This document shows positions 36,855 to 47,465 of a stretch of DNA of 64,000 nucleotides, one piece after another. The position numbers and the translations under genes are program-made. This DNA is from Tethya wilhelma (taxonomy: Eukaryota > Porifera > Demospongiae > Tethyida > Tethyidae): contig CAXIPT010000013.1 in assembly GCA_964030475.1 (NCBI GenBank), positions 66,867 through 130,866 on the forward strand, written 5' to 3'. The notes below the pieces were generated by a model, which searched no databases, was not told the DNA's origin, and was given only the letters and a program-made list of their open reading frames with translations. Within the stretch, counting starts at the first letter, position 1; each line of letters starts with the position of its first letter.

Positions 36855-38231
36855 ATGGACTCCCAGGAGGACTCTCAGAAACAACTGCACGCGCAACTGC
36901 ATAACTGCAACCAACTGCCGCATTCTGCGACAGTGATGTTCCAGGAGGGCTCCAAGGTATATAACATGAGTAATTTACCGGCTAGGCAGGTTTAATTAAT
37001 AATAGGAGACCACGATGTTTTACAGAAAATTAGTTATAATTATACGTATAATTATTTTTTTTCAGCCTGTTTCGGATATGACACCAAGCGAATTACGTGC
37101 CTGGTTGAAGCTAAAGTTGGCGGAGAAAAAAATTTACGATTTTGACGGTCAAGTTTTTGAAGGTCAGACTCCTTACAATTATTTTTGATGCAACCCATGA
37201 GATTGTAATAATTATTAGATATCTCTAGCTATACACTATTTTTCTATTATTTCTAGATGAAAAAATTAGTGGAGAAGCATTTCTAACGCTAACTCGAGAG
37301 CAATTGAGGCATGAATTGAACTTCACAATTGGAGAGGCAAACATAATTTGTCGCATCATAACTGAAGTAAGCTTGCAAGAATAATAAACATTATATTAAT
37401 CTTAATTACCTTGTATAATATTATATAATAATTACTATAATAGGAATTGGTCAAATGTCCCACACAATTCAATGCAAAATGCTCTTGTATAATTATACCC
37501 CCATAAAAAAATATTATACATAACAGAATAAAGTTGAGTTACTCAGATCGAGGCACTCTCTGACAGTATTTGTCATAAAAATTAATACATAACTTGTACT
37601 GCATAGCTACTAGAACTTCCTATAAACTGATCACTCTATATATTATCATGCAATTTGCTATAATAGTAATTATTATTGTTTAATTATTCATTGCATACAA
37701 ATTTGATACTATATCATGTATACTGATAGTGCCTTGCCAAGTTGACAGCCACACAACAATCTGAGCCTGCTGATGACTGCATGGAATCTAGTCTACCATC
37801 TGTAGCAGTACCACTCAGTACTAAGCAGCATGATAATTATTACAGTAAGTTGCATGGTGGTGTGTTTTTCCTTTACACTTAATATCAGCTATGTTTATAA
37901 TTACACATCAGATACAGACACCTCAAGAAAGAAGAATGATGCCACTATTCGGAGGATTGCTACTGATAGTGGTATAATAGTAATAATAAATTTCCTTCCA
38001 GCTAAGCTTAAGGTTGCACATACAGTACTCGTGCCTTCTGATTTACCACATGCAATTGCAGCATCCTTCACAGGGGATATAAAGCCATCGGTCCCAAGGG
38101 ACCTATGTTTATTAGTCCTAGGCTATTTGCAGGGGCTCGTTAGCCGTGGTGAAATTCACCTCCTCATTTTTGGGGGTAGAGCTGAGTCAACTGAGGGACC
38201 TAAGCAGGGGTTGGTTTGTTACCAACAATAA
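36855..38231 (+). CDS. SAM-domain protein, five exons
   Basis: Exons 36855-36956 (MDSQEDSQKQ), 37066-37162, 37257-37366, 37742-37844 and 37912-38231 join in frame to 243 residues. Residues about 40-100 form a SAM-like helical domain: MTPSELRAWLKLKLAEKKIY, then GEAFLTLTREQLRHELNFTIGEAN. SAM domains mediate homo- or hetero-oligomerisation. The C-terminal region after residue 137 has an IATDSGIIVIINFLPAKLK segment and a Leu-rich stretch (LCLLVLGYLQGLVSRGE) that I cannot assign. The split of the SAM domain by an intron matches the SAM exons of the CARD-SAM gene and the SAM-DD gene in this window, so they may be related. The last exon's 3' part is less certain. Confidence 0.6.
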
Positions 38232-38332
38232 AATGTGTGACGTTTTTGTTGACAAACGTGCAATATACGTACACGTACTCAAGCTAGTGAATCCGGATAT
38301 GGTACTCAGAACGTGCTAGAAACAAAACAAAA

Positions 38333-38370
38333 TGAAGGCACCGATGGTGCATAAGCCTCGGCACATTTCA
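38333..38370. repeat. Fragment of the TAAGCCTCGGCAC repeat
   Basis: ATGAAGGCACCGATGGTGCA followed by TAAGCCTCGGCAC, identical to the left edge of the copy at 53278-53310. Confidence 0.7.
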
Positions 38371-40029
38371 CCAAAATACGTAACTAAAATTAATATGAAT
38401 AATATTATGCACAAAATAAGACCAAGAGTACCATTAGCTAGTAATTCATTGGTCTCACAGGCATGTCTGAAGTCTGGCCTGTGAGACTACCAATTAATCT
38501 AGTGACTTGACTGTCTACTGATAGCAGTAGCCAGCCTGCAGGCTATAGTGGCAGTGACATCAGTGAAAACTACCGAGTCCGGGCAGCCATTTAGTGATGG
38601 TGCATGAAAACTTGAAAAGATGTTCATTTCACATTTACATATAGTCTTAATACTACAAGACCAATGTTGATGATTCCATAGTAATACATCTATGATGATT
38701 CAGCTAGGACTCAATCATGGTGCACTGAGCTAGTACTCAGTGAGACTCTGAAGGACCACTGACTTGAAGCCACTATGATGTACAGTTCTCAGTATATATA
38801 GTGTNAACATGACCACCCTAGTGGTTTTCCAGTAATGGAATACAGTATGTTAATGGTAGCCTCCTACACAGGCCTCCCCCCATAAAATATGCACCAGGAG
38901 AAAAGAGGGGAAGGCCTGGTAAAACTTCCTCATGCCTTATGTCAAAAATCTTATTCGTGAAATGCGTGGGCAACACTAACTGCACACCTTTACCGTCGCC
39001 AACAAATTATAACTTTATCAACTTCTGAGTCTATAACAGTGCTATTATAGCCAAATATCTGCTAATAAAAGTGATTTCAACAAAACGAGCTATTAGCACA
39101 CAAAAAAGAAGAAAGAAATCTTATACTGGTAGCCTTTTGGATATCGGCAGTACCTACAGAATTTACTTTTTTTCTCTAACACAAGAAAAACTTAGCTCAA
39201 TACTCTAGTAGTCTGATCACACACACATGCTGCATGTTAGTCTATTGAGCTAGACCCTTTTTCTACCCCTGACATGTGGCATGTCAGGGGTACAAAAAGG
39301 GTCTAGCTCGATAGACTAGCTGCATGTTGGACTATGCCTTCCACCCACGCTAACTAATTACGTGTCTACCACTCTTCTACCTTTGTGTTACTTCTCTAAC
39401 AAATCATGTGAGAGGCTTTACCAGGCCTTCCCTGGCTAAACTTTGCAGCTTGTGAAATATAAAATATGCGCTGGGGAAGGCCTGGGAACAAGGCTATGTT
39501 AATGGGATCTTGCTGGAAACTGTGGCATGTTTCTGAAACTGAATTAAGCCAGTATACATGCAATTGCTATTTATTTACTAATGTGTACCCCTTGTGTGCT
39601 TTTAGTAATAGATTTTAGTGTGCACCAGTGCAGGTTGTAGTACACACTGATTCCAGGAATATTTTAACCACTGTACTACAGTTACATGAACTGCCAGATT
39701 GTGGTAACTGTTTCCCAGTAGTCACTGTAACTGTTTCCCCCACTAGCCTCATTCTCAGGCCCTCCCCATTGACTTTCCCACCACACTGTATTAGTTTTTC
39801 AGCTACATAATTCCCATGAACTGGTTAGCTAGTCTGGGCTCTCCCTCTTTCCTTTTCAAAATTTTATTTTGGTGATTGAACCTGACTATGATTCTCTCCC
39901 TTTTAATTGGTGGTTAATGTTTGTGGGGAGAGATCTGGAGAGCAGGCTGGACCACAACCTGACGATGCAGACATGTAATCTTGTACTGTAATGAAGCCAT
40001 TCTTCAGAGAAAAGCAACATGTACAAAAC
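38371..40029. other. Non-coding region with MITE-like fragments
   Basis: No supported gene. Two inverted copies of a GGGGAAGGCCTGG/CCAGGCCTTCCC motif with nearby ATAAAATATGC flank 38873-39490 and suggest another decayed element. A near-perfect hairpin inside it is listed separately. Confidence 0.4.
39239..39317. repeat. Near-perfect 38-bp inverted repeat (hairpin)
   Basis: Arms 39239-39276 and 39280-39317 with a 3-base loop (TGG) and only two mismatches. Such a hairpin could be a young foldback element or a small-RNA precursor. Confidence 0.85.
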
Positions 40030-40039
40030 ACATGTACCC

Positions 40040-40305
40040 CAGAGGAGGTCCGACATATGTGGGCCACTTCGTAATCAAAAAGGTCATGTGTTTACATTTC
40101 CTCGTCTTGATTTGAGGCGTTTTCTACGATTCATCACGACTTTAATTTAGCAGGTATTCCGACAGAGTAACTAGGGAGAGAAGGATTCCTAACTTTTTCA
40201 AGGCATTAAAGCGAAAGAGAAAAAGTGAGCTACATGACTGACATCACATGATCTCATTTATAATGCAATTAACCTGTAATGGTCCACAGATGTCGGACCT
40301 CCTCT
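40040..40305. mobile_element. MITE with 10-bp target duplication
   Basis: Inverted ends AGAGGAGGTCCGACATATGT and its near complement (ACAGATGTCGGACCTCCTCT). The direct repeat ACATGTACCC flanks it on both sides (40030-40039, 40306-40315). Same family as 30082-30231. Confidence 0.85.
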
Positions 40306-40686
40306 ACATGTACCCTAGTAAAACTCTTTCATACCCCTAGTTACTGGTTGCATGAATTCAAACCGTTATGACAGTATTAGCACATCATTGATCATTGTTT
40401 GAACCATTTGAGATACAGAGGATGAGGAGTTAATGGGAGGCTTGCGAGTAAAAATTTCATTTCATTTTTTTACACTTAAATGGTCTACTAAGAGTGCTGA
40501 TTTCATATCTAAAGCTCAAAAAAAAAACATAAAAATTTATTGGCTGCAAAAATGGGTGCTGGTTTTTTTTGCTCAAGCAACAGCATTGCATTGCACATCC
40601 TGAGTGGGTGGGGTGTTTGTGTGACGTCAGAGTGAGAACCGCGTGGTCGAACTCTGTATAGCTAGTCAGCTAGTCATCTATGCCTT

Positions 40687-40980
40687 ATGGTCAGACACTG
40701 CGTTGCTGCTGGGTGCTCTAACACTCACAGTGACGCTGTGAGTTAGCATAAATTCCCTAGAGACCCTGAACTCAGGCTCAAGTGGGAAAAGCAAGTTCAG
40801 AGGACAAGAGACCAATGGAAGGCTACTGAAAGCAGTTTCTTGTGTAGTGATTACTTTGAGCAGGACTGTTTTGAGACGGATTCCATTATTGCTGGACCAC
40901 TGGGTCTACAGAAGAGGAAAAGATTGGAGGAAGGTGCTGTACCCACAATATTTGTGAAATATGCCGCTAATACCAAATGA
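40687..40980 (+). pseudogene. THAP zinc-finger fragment
   Basis: The frame starts MVRHCVAAGCSNTHS, hits a TAG at 40744, and continues HKFPRDPELRLKW ... FLCSDYFEQDCF ... GAVPTIF-KY. This is the THAP C2CH pattern with its AVPTIF box. The zinc-ligand His of the CSDHF motif is Tyr here, and the internal stop breaks the frame. It is probably a relic of a THAP transposase or a domesticated gene. Confidence 0.8.
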
Positions 40981-41256
40981 CTATATTAAACTCAAATAAC
41001 ATTTATACAAGTAGTAAAAATTTCAAAAAAATAAAGAGTGTAGGAATGGGCAGTGCGGGAAAAAGTAATGAAACAAGGAATGTCTCAATTTCGGCACATG
41101 ACTACTTCATTTTTCTTTTTTTATTATTCCTCATATCTTGTAGCCTTTATACATACAATGATCTTGATCTGTACTATCATAGTTTCAAGTTTATAGATTC
41201 AAATTGTTTCCAAATGGTTAGGTAGGAATATGAAGTATTAAGTACACATCATAGAC

Positions 41257-44200
41257 TTAGCGATGTCAGACAAAAAAATAAAGTTTTCTGGATTGCTAAT
41301 CTGTGCTCAGATTTGAATAGAGGACATCAGTAGGAACTCAGCGATACCCATAGTTTGCTTGTTTCTTTGCTCAACTGATGACACGCACACTTTGTTGTTT
41401 TAAAAATATTTGAAATTTTCTCCATGACCTCGTATATTTAGATATGCGCGGAAGTGGCACAATTCAATATACGCGCGCGCGTAAACAGTTTAGGTGCTGT
41501 ATTATAAATTCTCATAACTCAAGTTAGGAAGGTCATAGCAAGTTGAAATTTGGACTGTTAGACTCAGGAATGACCAGAGATTCACATGAACACACAAAAT
41601 AAAAACAACAACATAAAACCAGTCAGAATTCCATTACACGGACTTCTCCATTAGCCATATCTTGAAGTAACGGGTACGAGTATTCATCATCTTCGTCATC
41701 ATACACCACTCTGTACTCACCACTCTCATTATTGTATCCTAGAACTGTTCCTCTATACCAGACAAGGCCCTCTTCAGTACTGAATTGGTGTTCAATTCTC
41801 CTGTAGATCAAAAGTTCCGGATCACGATTTAGTTCTTCTGTTGACAGTGGTGATGGTGTCTCTGGTGTACAGAACAGCTTTAACAGGTTTGCCTTCAACT
41901 CAGAATGTGTAAACAGCCTTTTCTGGTGAGAAAACAGGAAGACTGTCTTGTCTGGGTGTGTCTGACACAAGACTTTCTTACGAAACTTCAATTGTAGTTT
42001 CAAAATATCGCATTTCTGTTTCAAGGTACGGAGTTTTGCTAGTCCTACTTCTACCTCACTCTCAGTAGTCCATAAGCCCACCTTTTGGATCTGCTTCGTA
42101 AGATTTTCCTTTTCTCTTATCTCCTTTTCCTTCTTCCTCTGTATTTCCAATTCCCTTTGCTGCACACACTCTCGTCTCTTAGCGCTGATTTCATCCCTTC
42201 GCTTTCTGAAATTGACTTTATGAACTGTTGACAGAGAACGAGCGGCCTTCAAAAGTCTCTCTCTTTCCTCAGGCGATTTAGAGTGCAACCACTCAGAGGT
42301 CTTGTTGTGAGAGAAAAGCAACATGGATTCAAGTGCGATACAGGTGGCATTGGGTTTTTCTGAGAGCATTCTATCCAAAACAGCAAAGTCCCGTTCCGGA
42401 CTCACATTTGTTGTTGGAACAGACTCAACTTCTTTCACAACAGTAGCATCTGACACTGAATAATGAACTCCTCCCGGTAAGTGGTCAATAAGCATTCTTT
42501 GCATAGTCAGCACAAATGACTTGAACAACATTTGAAGGATTTCCTGGACCATTGAATCATCTAGTGTAGATGTGAACAGCATCTTATAAACTTCATCTTT
42601 GTCTCTATCATCAAATATTTCCAGCCTATCATTGCCTTCCATAGCTTCTTGTGCATCCTCTCCCCACATCTCTAGTTTCTCCACTATCTTTGTATATATG
42701 TCACTCATGTCCAGTACTGACACCGACGAGAGCACCATATGTCTCCATAATGGACCAGTCAACAGTTTATCGATGATTCCTAATGCCCTGCATCCAGCTG
42801 CATACTGAGGCACTTTTAGGTTTGACAAAACAGCTTGAAGAAGAAGATTTAATGATCCGTGGGCTTCTGTTAGATACTCCATCATGTTCTTTCTCAAATA
42901 ATACACACCTGCAGCATCGTAGAAAAGTATGTTGAAACGATTACCATGAAATGCTGCCAATGGAATCTTATCAATCCCCTTACTACGAAGATAGGCTCGG
43001 AAGTATGTTGAGCAACCAGCTTGCTGCGATCCTCTTCTATGAAAGGCTTTACAAGCTGTACGGATGAGTTGCTGGGTACCAGATGAGGAAGAACTGTTAG
43101 TAGGTAGATCACCTTCAAACGTTGACTCCCATTGCTTTAGTGTAGCTTCTGCTGAATCAGCTAATGCAACAATAAAATGGAGTCCGCAAAAAAAATTATT
43201 CATTCTTGTATACTGTTCTCTTTCTGAATCGCTCAATTCAGACCAACCATCCACAACATCTGGCAGTATGTCAGCTCGGTATTCAGCAAGGAGTTCGTTA
43301 AAGAGCTTTTCAGCAGCATGGCGATCTGACATGGTATTCTTTAACTTAGATATAATTGCAGAAGACACTGATGATGCCCCTAGTTCTTTCTGTACAGTGT
43401 CAATATCCTCAAGGATCTCTTTGAAAGTACTCAGGCTATCTTCAGCAGAACCAGAAAAGATGTGACGGAGACCAAGTGTGTATGTACCAGTGACAGTTGC
43501 CACATCATATGTAGCATAGTGCTCTCCATACTTCGTAGTACCGTCAGTCTGCAATGTATTAAATTCTCTCTTGTCATCATTGAGCTCTTCTCCTAATTGT
43601 GCATGAGCCACAGTTAAACACTCTACCATCATCTGACACAGAAGGGCTTTGCTAGGCATGCGATCCAAGGACTTGTGAGCAAGGTTGGTAATCACAGATT
43701 TGATAACAGGAACAATGTTCCTTACTCCTACATTTAAGGACAAGAGTTCATAACAGCAGACACGAATGTCATCAGTGTATTTGCCTTTGTGAAATGTTGC
43801 TATCTCGTCATTAAGATTTGATGACATGATCTCTTCAACTGTCTCCCTTAACTGAATATTGTCATCTTCTAAGTGACAAACCTCTCCTCTGAGTTCTTCA
43901 ATTGTCTGCTGCTTGTCAACAATTTCATGAATTTCTCTCTCTTCAAAGGACATTTTTAGTTGTTGAACCTGAGCCCTCCAATAGTCAGCTCTATGACGTA
44001 ACTTGTCCTTGTGTCGCTTTAGTTCCTGAACCTGAGGTTTAAGTTGTGATACTTTTTTTTGCAAACTCTCAGCCTCATTTTTATGTAAATCAAGGTCTTT
44101 TGCTTGTTGCACGATAGTCTTGTCTCTACGCTTGAGTTTTTTTGTAGCATTACGTTGGATAGCATACATTTTCTCTCGTAATTTGTCAGTATTTTCCTTT

Positions 44201-44925
44201 ACATCTTTAAGCGACTTGTTCTCTTCATTAACTTTAGCTATCTCCTTGCAAAGATCGACATTCACAGCTTTTAAAACTCGATTTTCTTCTGGACAAGTAT
44301 GGGCACATGTCACAGTTTGCAAAGGTTGAGTAGATTTTAGCTCACCCTTAACCACAAACAATCGAGGAAGTTGGTAATCTTCATTCAGAAAGGCTAAAAT
44401 TTTTTGGTCCTTTTCAGCAGAATTCCGAATTTTTTTAAGTTTACTAAGTCTTGCCTCAAGACGAATAACACTTTGCCTAATTGACTTCACTGTAGGTGGA
44501 GATTGGCTAGGCCACAGTTTTCCAAATAGGCATGATAACCATCGACTCAGAGTAGCAAATGTGCACTTAGGATACCTGTTCAGGAACTGATATAGATCAA
44601 GTACATGCTCATTGGTGACCTTTTGTACTTGTTTGAGTTTTGGTATGTCTTCATCTACAGTAAAGTCAGGTATATACGCAAGAAGTGACGCTCCCTTGAT
44701 ACCAAGTTTCTGCAAACTAGAACTAACATCTGGCACATCTGCAACAGCCATGTGAGTGTCCTGAAGGTTATAAATGACAACATGGCACTTTTGAAGCTCA
44801 ATAGGGAAGTGAAAAGTATCATAAACATATTAAAAAAACAGCTCAAGTAGTAGATATTCTATGGCTGGTCAACTCTATGAGAGTTTCTTTCGCAAGTAGA
44901 CCACACAACTTGGCCAGATGTTCAT
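41257..44925 (-). mobile_element. Large DNA-element copy A carrying the 1042-codon ORF
   Basis: The left end TTAGCGATGTCA (41257) is the complement of TGACATCGCTAA at the right end of copy B (52899-52910). Copies A and B are collinear and nearly identical from about 42100 to 44925. Copy A lacks the right ~230 bp, whereas copy B lacks the left ~850 bp. Together they imply a full element of about 3.9 kb with short terminal inverted repeats. Confidence 0.75.
41623..44751 (-). CDS. 1042-residue transposon-encoded protein, uninterrupted; family not named
   Basis: Starts MAVADVPDVSSSLQKLGIKG. Residues 1-110 form a helical region with RYPKCTFATLSRWLSCLFG. About 170-330 are coiled coil (Lys/Glu/Gln-rich heptads). 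About 395-640 form a conserved core: LQTDGTTKYGEHYATYDVAT, NTMSDRHAAEKLFNELLAEY, then MNNFFCGLHFIVALADSAEAT and a following Trp. This looks like a DDE-type nuclease (Asp in TDGTT, Asp in MSDRH), as in large animal DNA-transposon proteins. A second coiled coil (EIQRKKEKEIREKEN) lies near 900, and a C-terminal Tudor-like strand set (VWYRGTVLGYN ... YRVVYDDEDDEY) near 995-1035. The intact frame and the TIRs point to a recently active element. Transposase function is inference. Confidence 0.75.
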   Translation of the reverse strand: MAVADVPDVSSSLQKLGIKGASLLAYIPDFTVDEDIPKLKQVQKVTNEHVLDLYQFLNRYPKCTFATLSRWLSCLFGKLWPSQSPPTVKSIRQSVIRLEARLSKLKKIRNSAEKDQKILAFLNEDYQLPRLFVVKGELKSTQPLQTVTCAHTCPEENRVLKAVNVDLCKEIAKVNEENKSLKDVKENTDKLREKMYAIQRNATKKLKRRDKTIVQQAKDLDLHKNEAESLQKKVSQLKPQVQELKRHKDKLRHRADYWRAQVQQLKMSFEEREIHEIVDKQQTIEELRGEVCHLEDDNIQLRETVEEIMSSNLNDEIATFHKGKYTDDIRVCCYELLSLNVGVRNIVPVIKSVITNLAHKSLDRMPSKALLCQMMVECLTVAHAQLGEELNDDKREFNTLQTDGTTKYGEHYATYDVATVTGTYTLGLRHIFSGSAEDSLSTFKEILEDIDTVQKELGASSVSSAIISKLKNTMSDRHAAEKLFNELLAEYRADILPDVVDGWSELSDSEREQYTRMNNFFCGLHFIVALADSAEATLKQWESTFEGDLPTNSSSSSGTQQLIRTACKAFHRRGSQQAGCSTYFRAYLRSKGIDKIPLAAFHGNRFNILFYDAAGVYYLRKNMMEYLTEAHGSLNLLLQAVLSNLKVPQYAAGCRALGIIDKLLTGPLWRHMVLSSVSVLDMSDIYTKIVEKLEMWGEDAQEAMEGNDRLEIFDDRDKDEVYKMLFTSTLDDSMVQEILQMLFKSFVLTMQRMLIDHLPGGVHYSVSDATVVKEVESVPTTNVSPERDFAVLDRMLSEKPNATCIALESMLLFSHNKTSEWLHSKSPEERERLLKAARSLSTVHKVNFRKRRDEISAKRRECVQQRELEIQRKKEKEIREKENLTKQIQKVGLWTTESEVEVGLAKLRTLKQKCDILKLQLKFRKKVLCQTHPDKTVFLFSHQKRLFTHSELKANLLKLFCTPETPSPLSTEELNRDPELLIYRRIEHQFSTEEGLVWYRGTVLGYNNESGEYRVVYDDEDDEYSYPLLQDMANGEVRVMEF

Positions 44926-44935
44926 TGGGCTATTC

Positions 44936-46200
44936 CATTAAATAAGAGTACACCCCTGTAGAAGAGTGCCTTGGCAAAATTGCCCCCTGGACAACCATAT
45001 TTTTCAAGGATCCCCCTGTACATCAGATTAGCTACCATTTTTACCCCCTAGACGCAATTTAGGCTGTTTTTACCCCCCTAGACTGTAGTTTTGTTGTTAT
45101 TTACCCCCCTGGACACCCACTTAACATTAAGTTAACAACCCTAGACCTTATAATAGTTATTTGTACCCCCTGGACAGTAATTAAAATTGTATTTGACCCC
45201 TTTTAATACAATCATGCGGATGGTTTATAACATCTATATAGCTGCTAGTTTTTGCCTCAACAATTCAGTCTTTCAGGATTTGCCACCCTTACAAAGTTAA
45301 TCCCTGTACACTGCTACTTGTCCACCCAACCTTACTAGACCACAGTGTGAACAAAGATGACAATATGTATAGCTTAGTTCTAAATTTAGTACAATTTTGT
45401 GGGTAAAATCATCAAATCACCAAACATTTTTATATGTTTGTATGTGCACACATAACTGTAAACAATGCATGTAGAATTAAATCATGGCCAATACAGTAAT
45501 TGTGCGACTCATGATGACCGCTGTCCATAAATCTATACCAGTGTATAATCTACCACTGATGAATAGTCTTAAGGCTGTGCACAAGCTAACAAATTATACC
45601 ATATTGAGGCAGTCTTGTAGGCTGTATAGCCTAACTTATATCAGCAGAAGGCGCTTGTTTATCAGCAGTGTGCTCTTGGACTTGTGTTTAGAATAAGTAG
45701 TGGTTAACTAATTAGTAGTAATTTCAAGTAGGTGTTAACCACCAGGTGGTTGGAATACACTTATAAACTGATAAGCAGAAACTGATCACTGTTAGCCAGA
45801 CTGTCAGCTATCATTCAATAAGCATACACCCCTAGGCCCTGTGGAATACCTATAATGGGGTATTTTTAACAAAAAAAGCTATTCCTGTCTAGGGGGATGG
45901 GTGGAGGTTTCGTAATGATGTCCAGAGGGTTAAAGAGCATAGAATTGATGATGTCCAGGGGGTTAGGAGCATATATGCACTTGATAATGTCTAGGGGATT
46001 AAGAGCATGCAATAATTATTATTGATGATGTCCAGGGGGTTAAGAGCATATAATTGATGATGTCTGGGGGGTTAAGTGTATACAATTGATGATGTCTGCG
46101 GGGTTAAGAGTATACAATTGATGATGTCCAAGGGGTTGAATAGCACACACTTGATGATGTCTAAGAGAAGGGCATACAGTTGATGATATTAGGGAGTATA
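44936..46200. repeat. Degenerate minisatellites (TTTACCCCCCTAGAC-type and GATGATGTCCAGGGGGTTAA-type)
   Basis: 44936-45210 repeats a TTTTTACCCCCTAGAC-like unit. 45915-46200 repeats TTGATGATGTCCAGGGGGTTAAGAGCATACAA at least eight times with changes. The two units are roughly complementary, so this may be one decayed inverted-repeat element. No gene in 45210-45915. Confidence 0.65.
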
Positions 46201-46392
46201 GAGACAGCATGGAATGATGCAAAAAGTGAACACTTTACATCTAGCTATTAGGATTGTAAACTGTAACTGTCCATGTAAAATAGCCTCATTCCCAGGCTCC
46301 CTGCCTGTCATATCCTTGCGTGTAAGGTAGGAGCCTGGGAACAAGACTACATTTGAAAACTATTATAGTAAGAGTGCACACACCCACACCCN

Positions 46393-46468
46393 AGAGGCTA
46401 AGAAGATCTCAGGAGGAGAGAGCGTTCCTCAGATTCAACTCAAGCCATGTGTTTATAAGAGACGCTAG
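46393..46468 (+). pseudogene. RRP8: RRP8 C-terminal fragment
   Basis: Encodes the last ~24 residues of RRP8 (EAKKISGGE ... KPCVYKRR-stop), directly after an N at 46392. An isolated remnant. Confidence 0.85.
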
Positions 46469-46469
46469 T

Positions 46470-47014
46470 TTCACCATTATTATAATTATGGTTCAACAAG
46501 TTCGATTATTATGAATCAACCAATGCATGTATATATATTACGTACCAATACAATAATGATTATCATAATCGTAAGATATCAAAAAAATTGACTGTTGGTG
46601 GCACTGTATGCATGAGAATCACTGCATGATTAACTTCTCTCTTAAAGCTAAATTATGGAGATGCCTCCAATTTGCAATAATTGGGGATGTACAATGTTCA
46701 TGCGAGAGTGGTTTCCATGCATGGTCATGATATTGCGTTTTGATCAGACTATAATAATTCATGTACAAATATTGTTGTCATACATGCATCAAATCTGACT
46801 ACCGTGACAAACAAAACAAAGATTGGCTAAAATGAGTCTAAACACAAAACAAGAAATATGGTTTATACAAGTCTCTAAGTTACAATTACAGCGATAATAC
46901 TGTTCAATGCACAATTTACATGTACACTTCTAGTCAGACATGTGATGTACAATTATTATTGTAACATACATGCACAAAAAAACATCAAGAATCACCTCAG
47001 CATTCAGCTAATCA
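46470..47014. other. Non-coding interval
   Basis: AT-rich with no supported exon or repeat structure; it lies downstream of the SAM-DD gene's stop codon. Confidence 0.4.
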
Positions 47015-47425
47015 TCATGTAGCTGCCTGCACCCTTTCCATCAGGGAATCAGCAAATGCAATTTCCCCAACGTTTCGAAGAAACTTTTCTACTGTATCCC
47101 AAGAGACTTTTTTCCCATTTCCCACCAACCAATATTTGAACATCTCTTCACAACAGGCTCTAGCTCCTTTCCCACCATAATCTGCAGTGATCTCATCAAG
47201 CTTCTTCCCATCAGCATCAAATGCAAGGAATATGCCAACTTGATGCCATTTTGCAGCAACTTGCGTAATTACTCCAGCTTCTTGGAGGATGGTAAGATTG
47301 ACATCAGGGAGACCACCTATTGAGTCATGATGTTGATTACAATGCTTATCTATGCATCTAAATTTTGTTAATTTTACCTACCATCAGTTGCAACCCTTAC
47401 AACTGGCCTTGTCTGGTTTGAACTT

Positions 47426-47465
<40 letters not shown>

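Noticed and set aside
44936..46200. CRISPR-like array of GATGATGTCCAGGGGG units
   Set aside because: Units are degenerate, spacers are not uniform or unique, and the genome is eukaryotic; it is a minisatellite.
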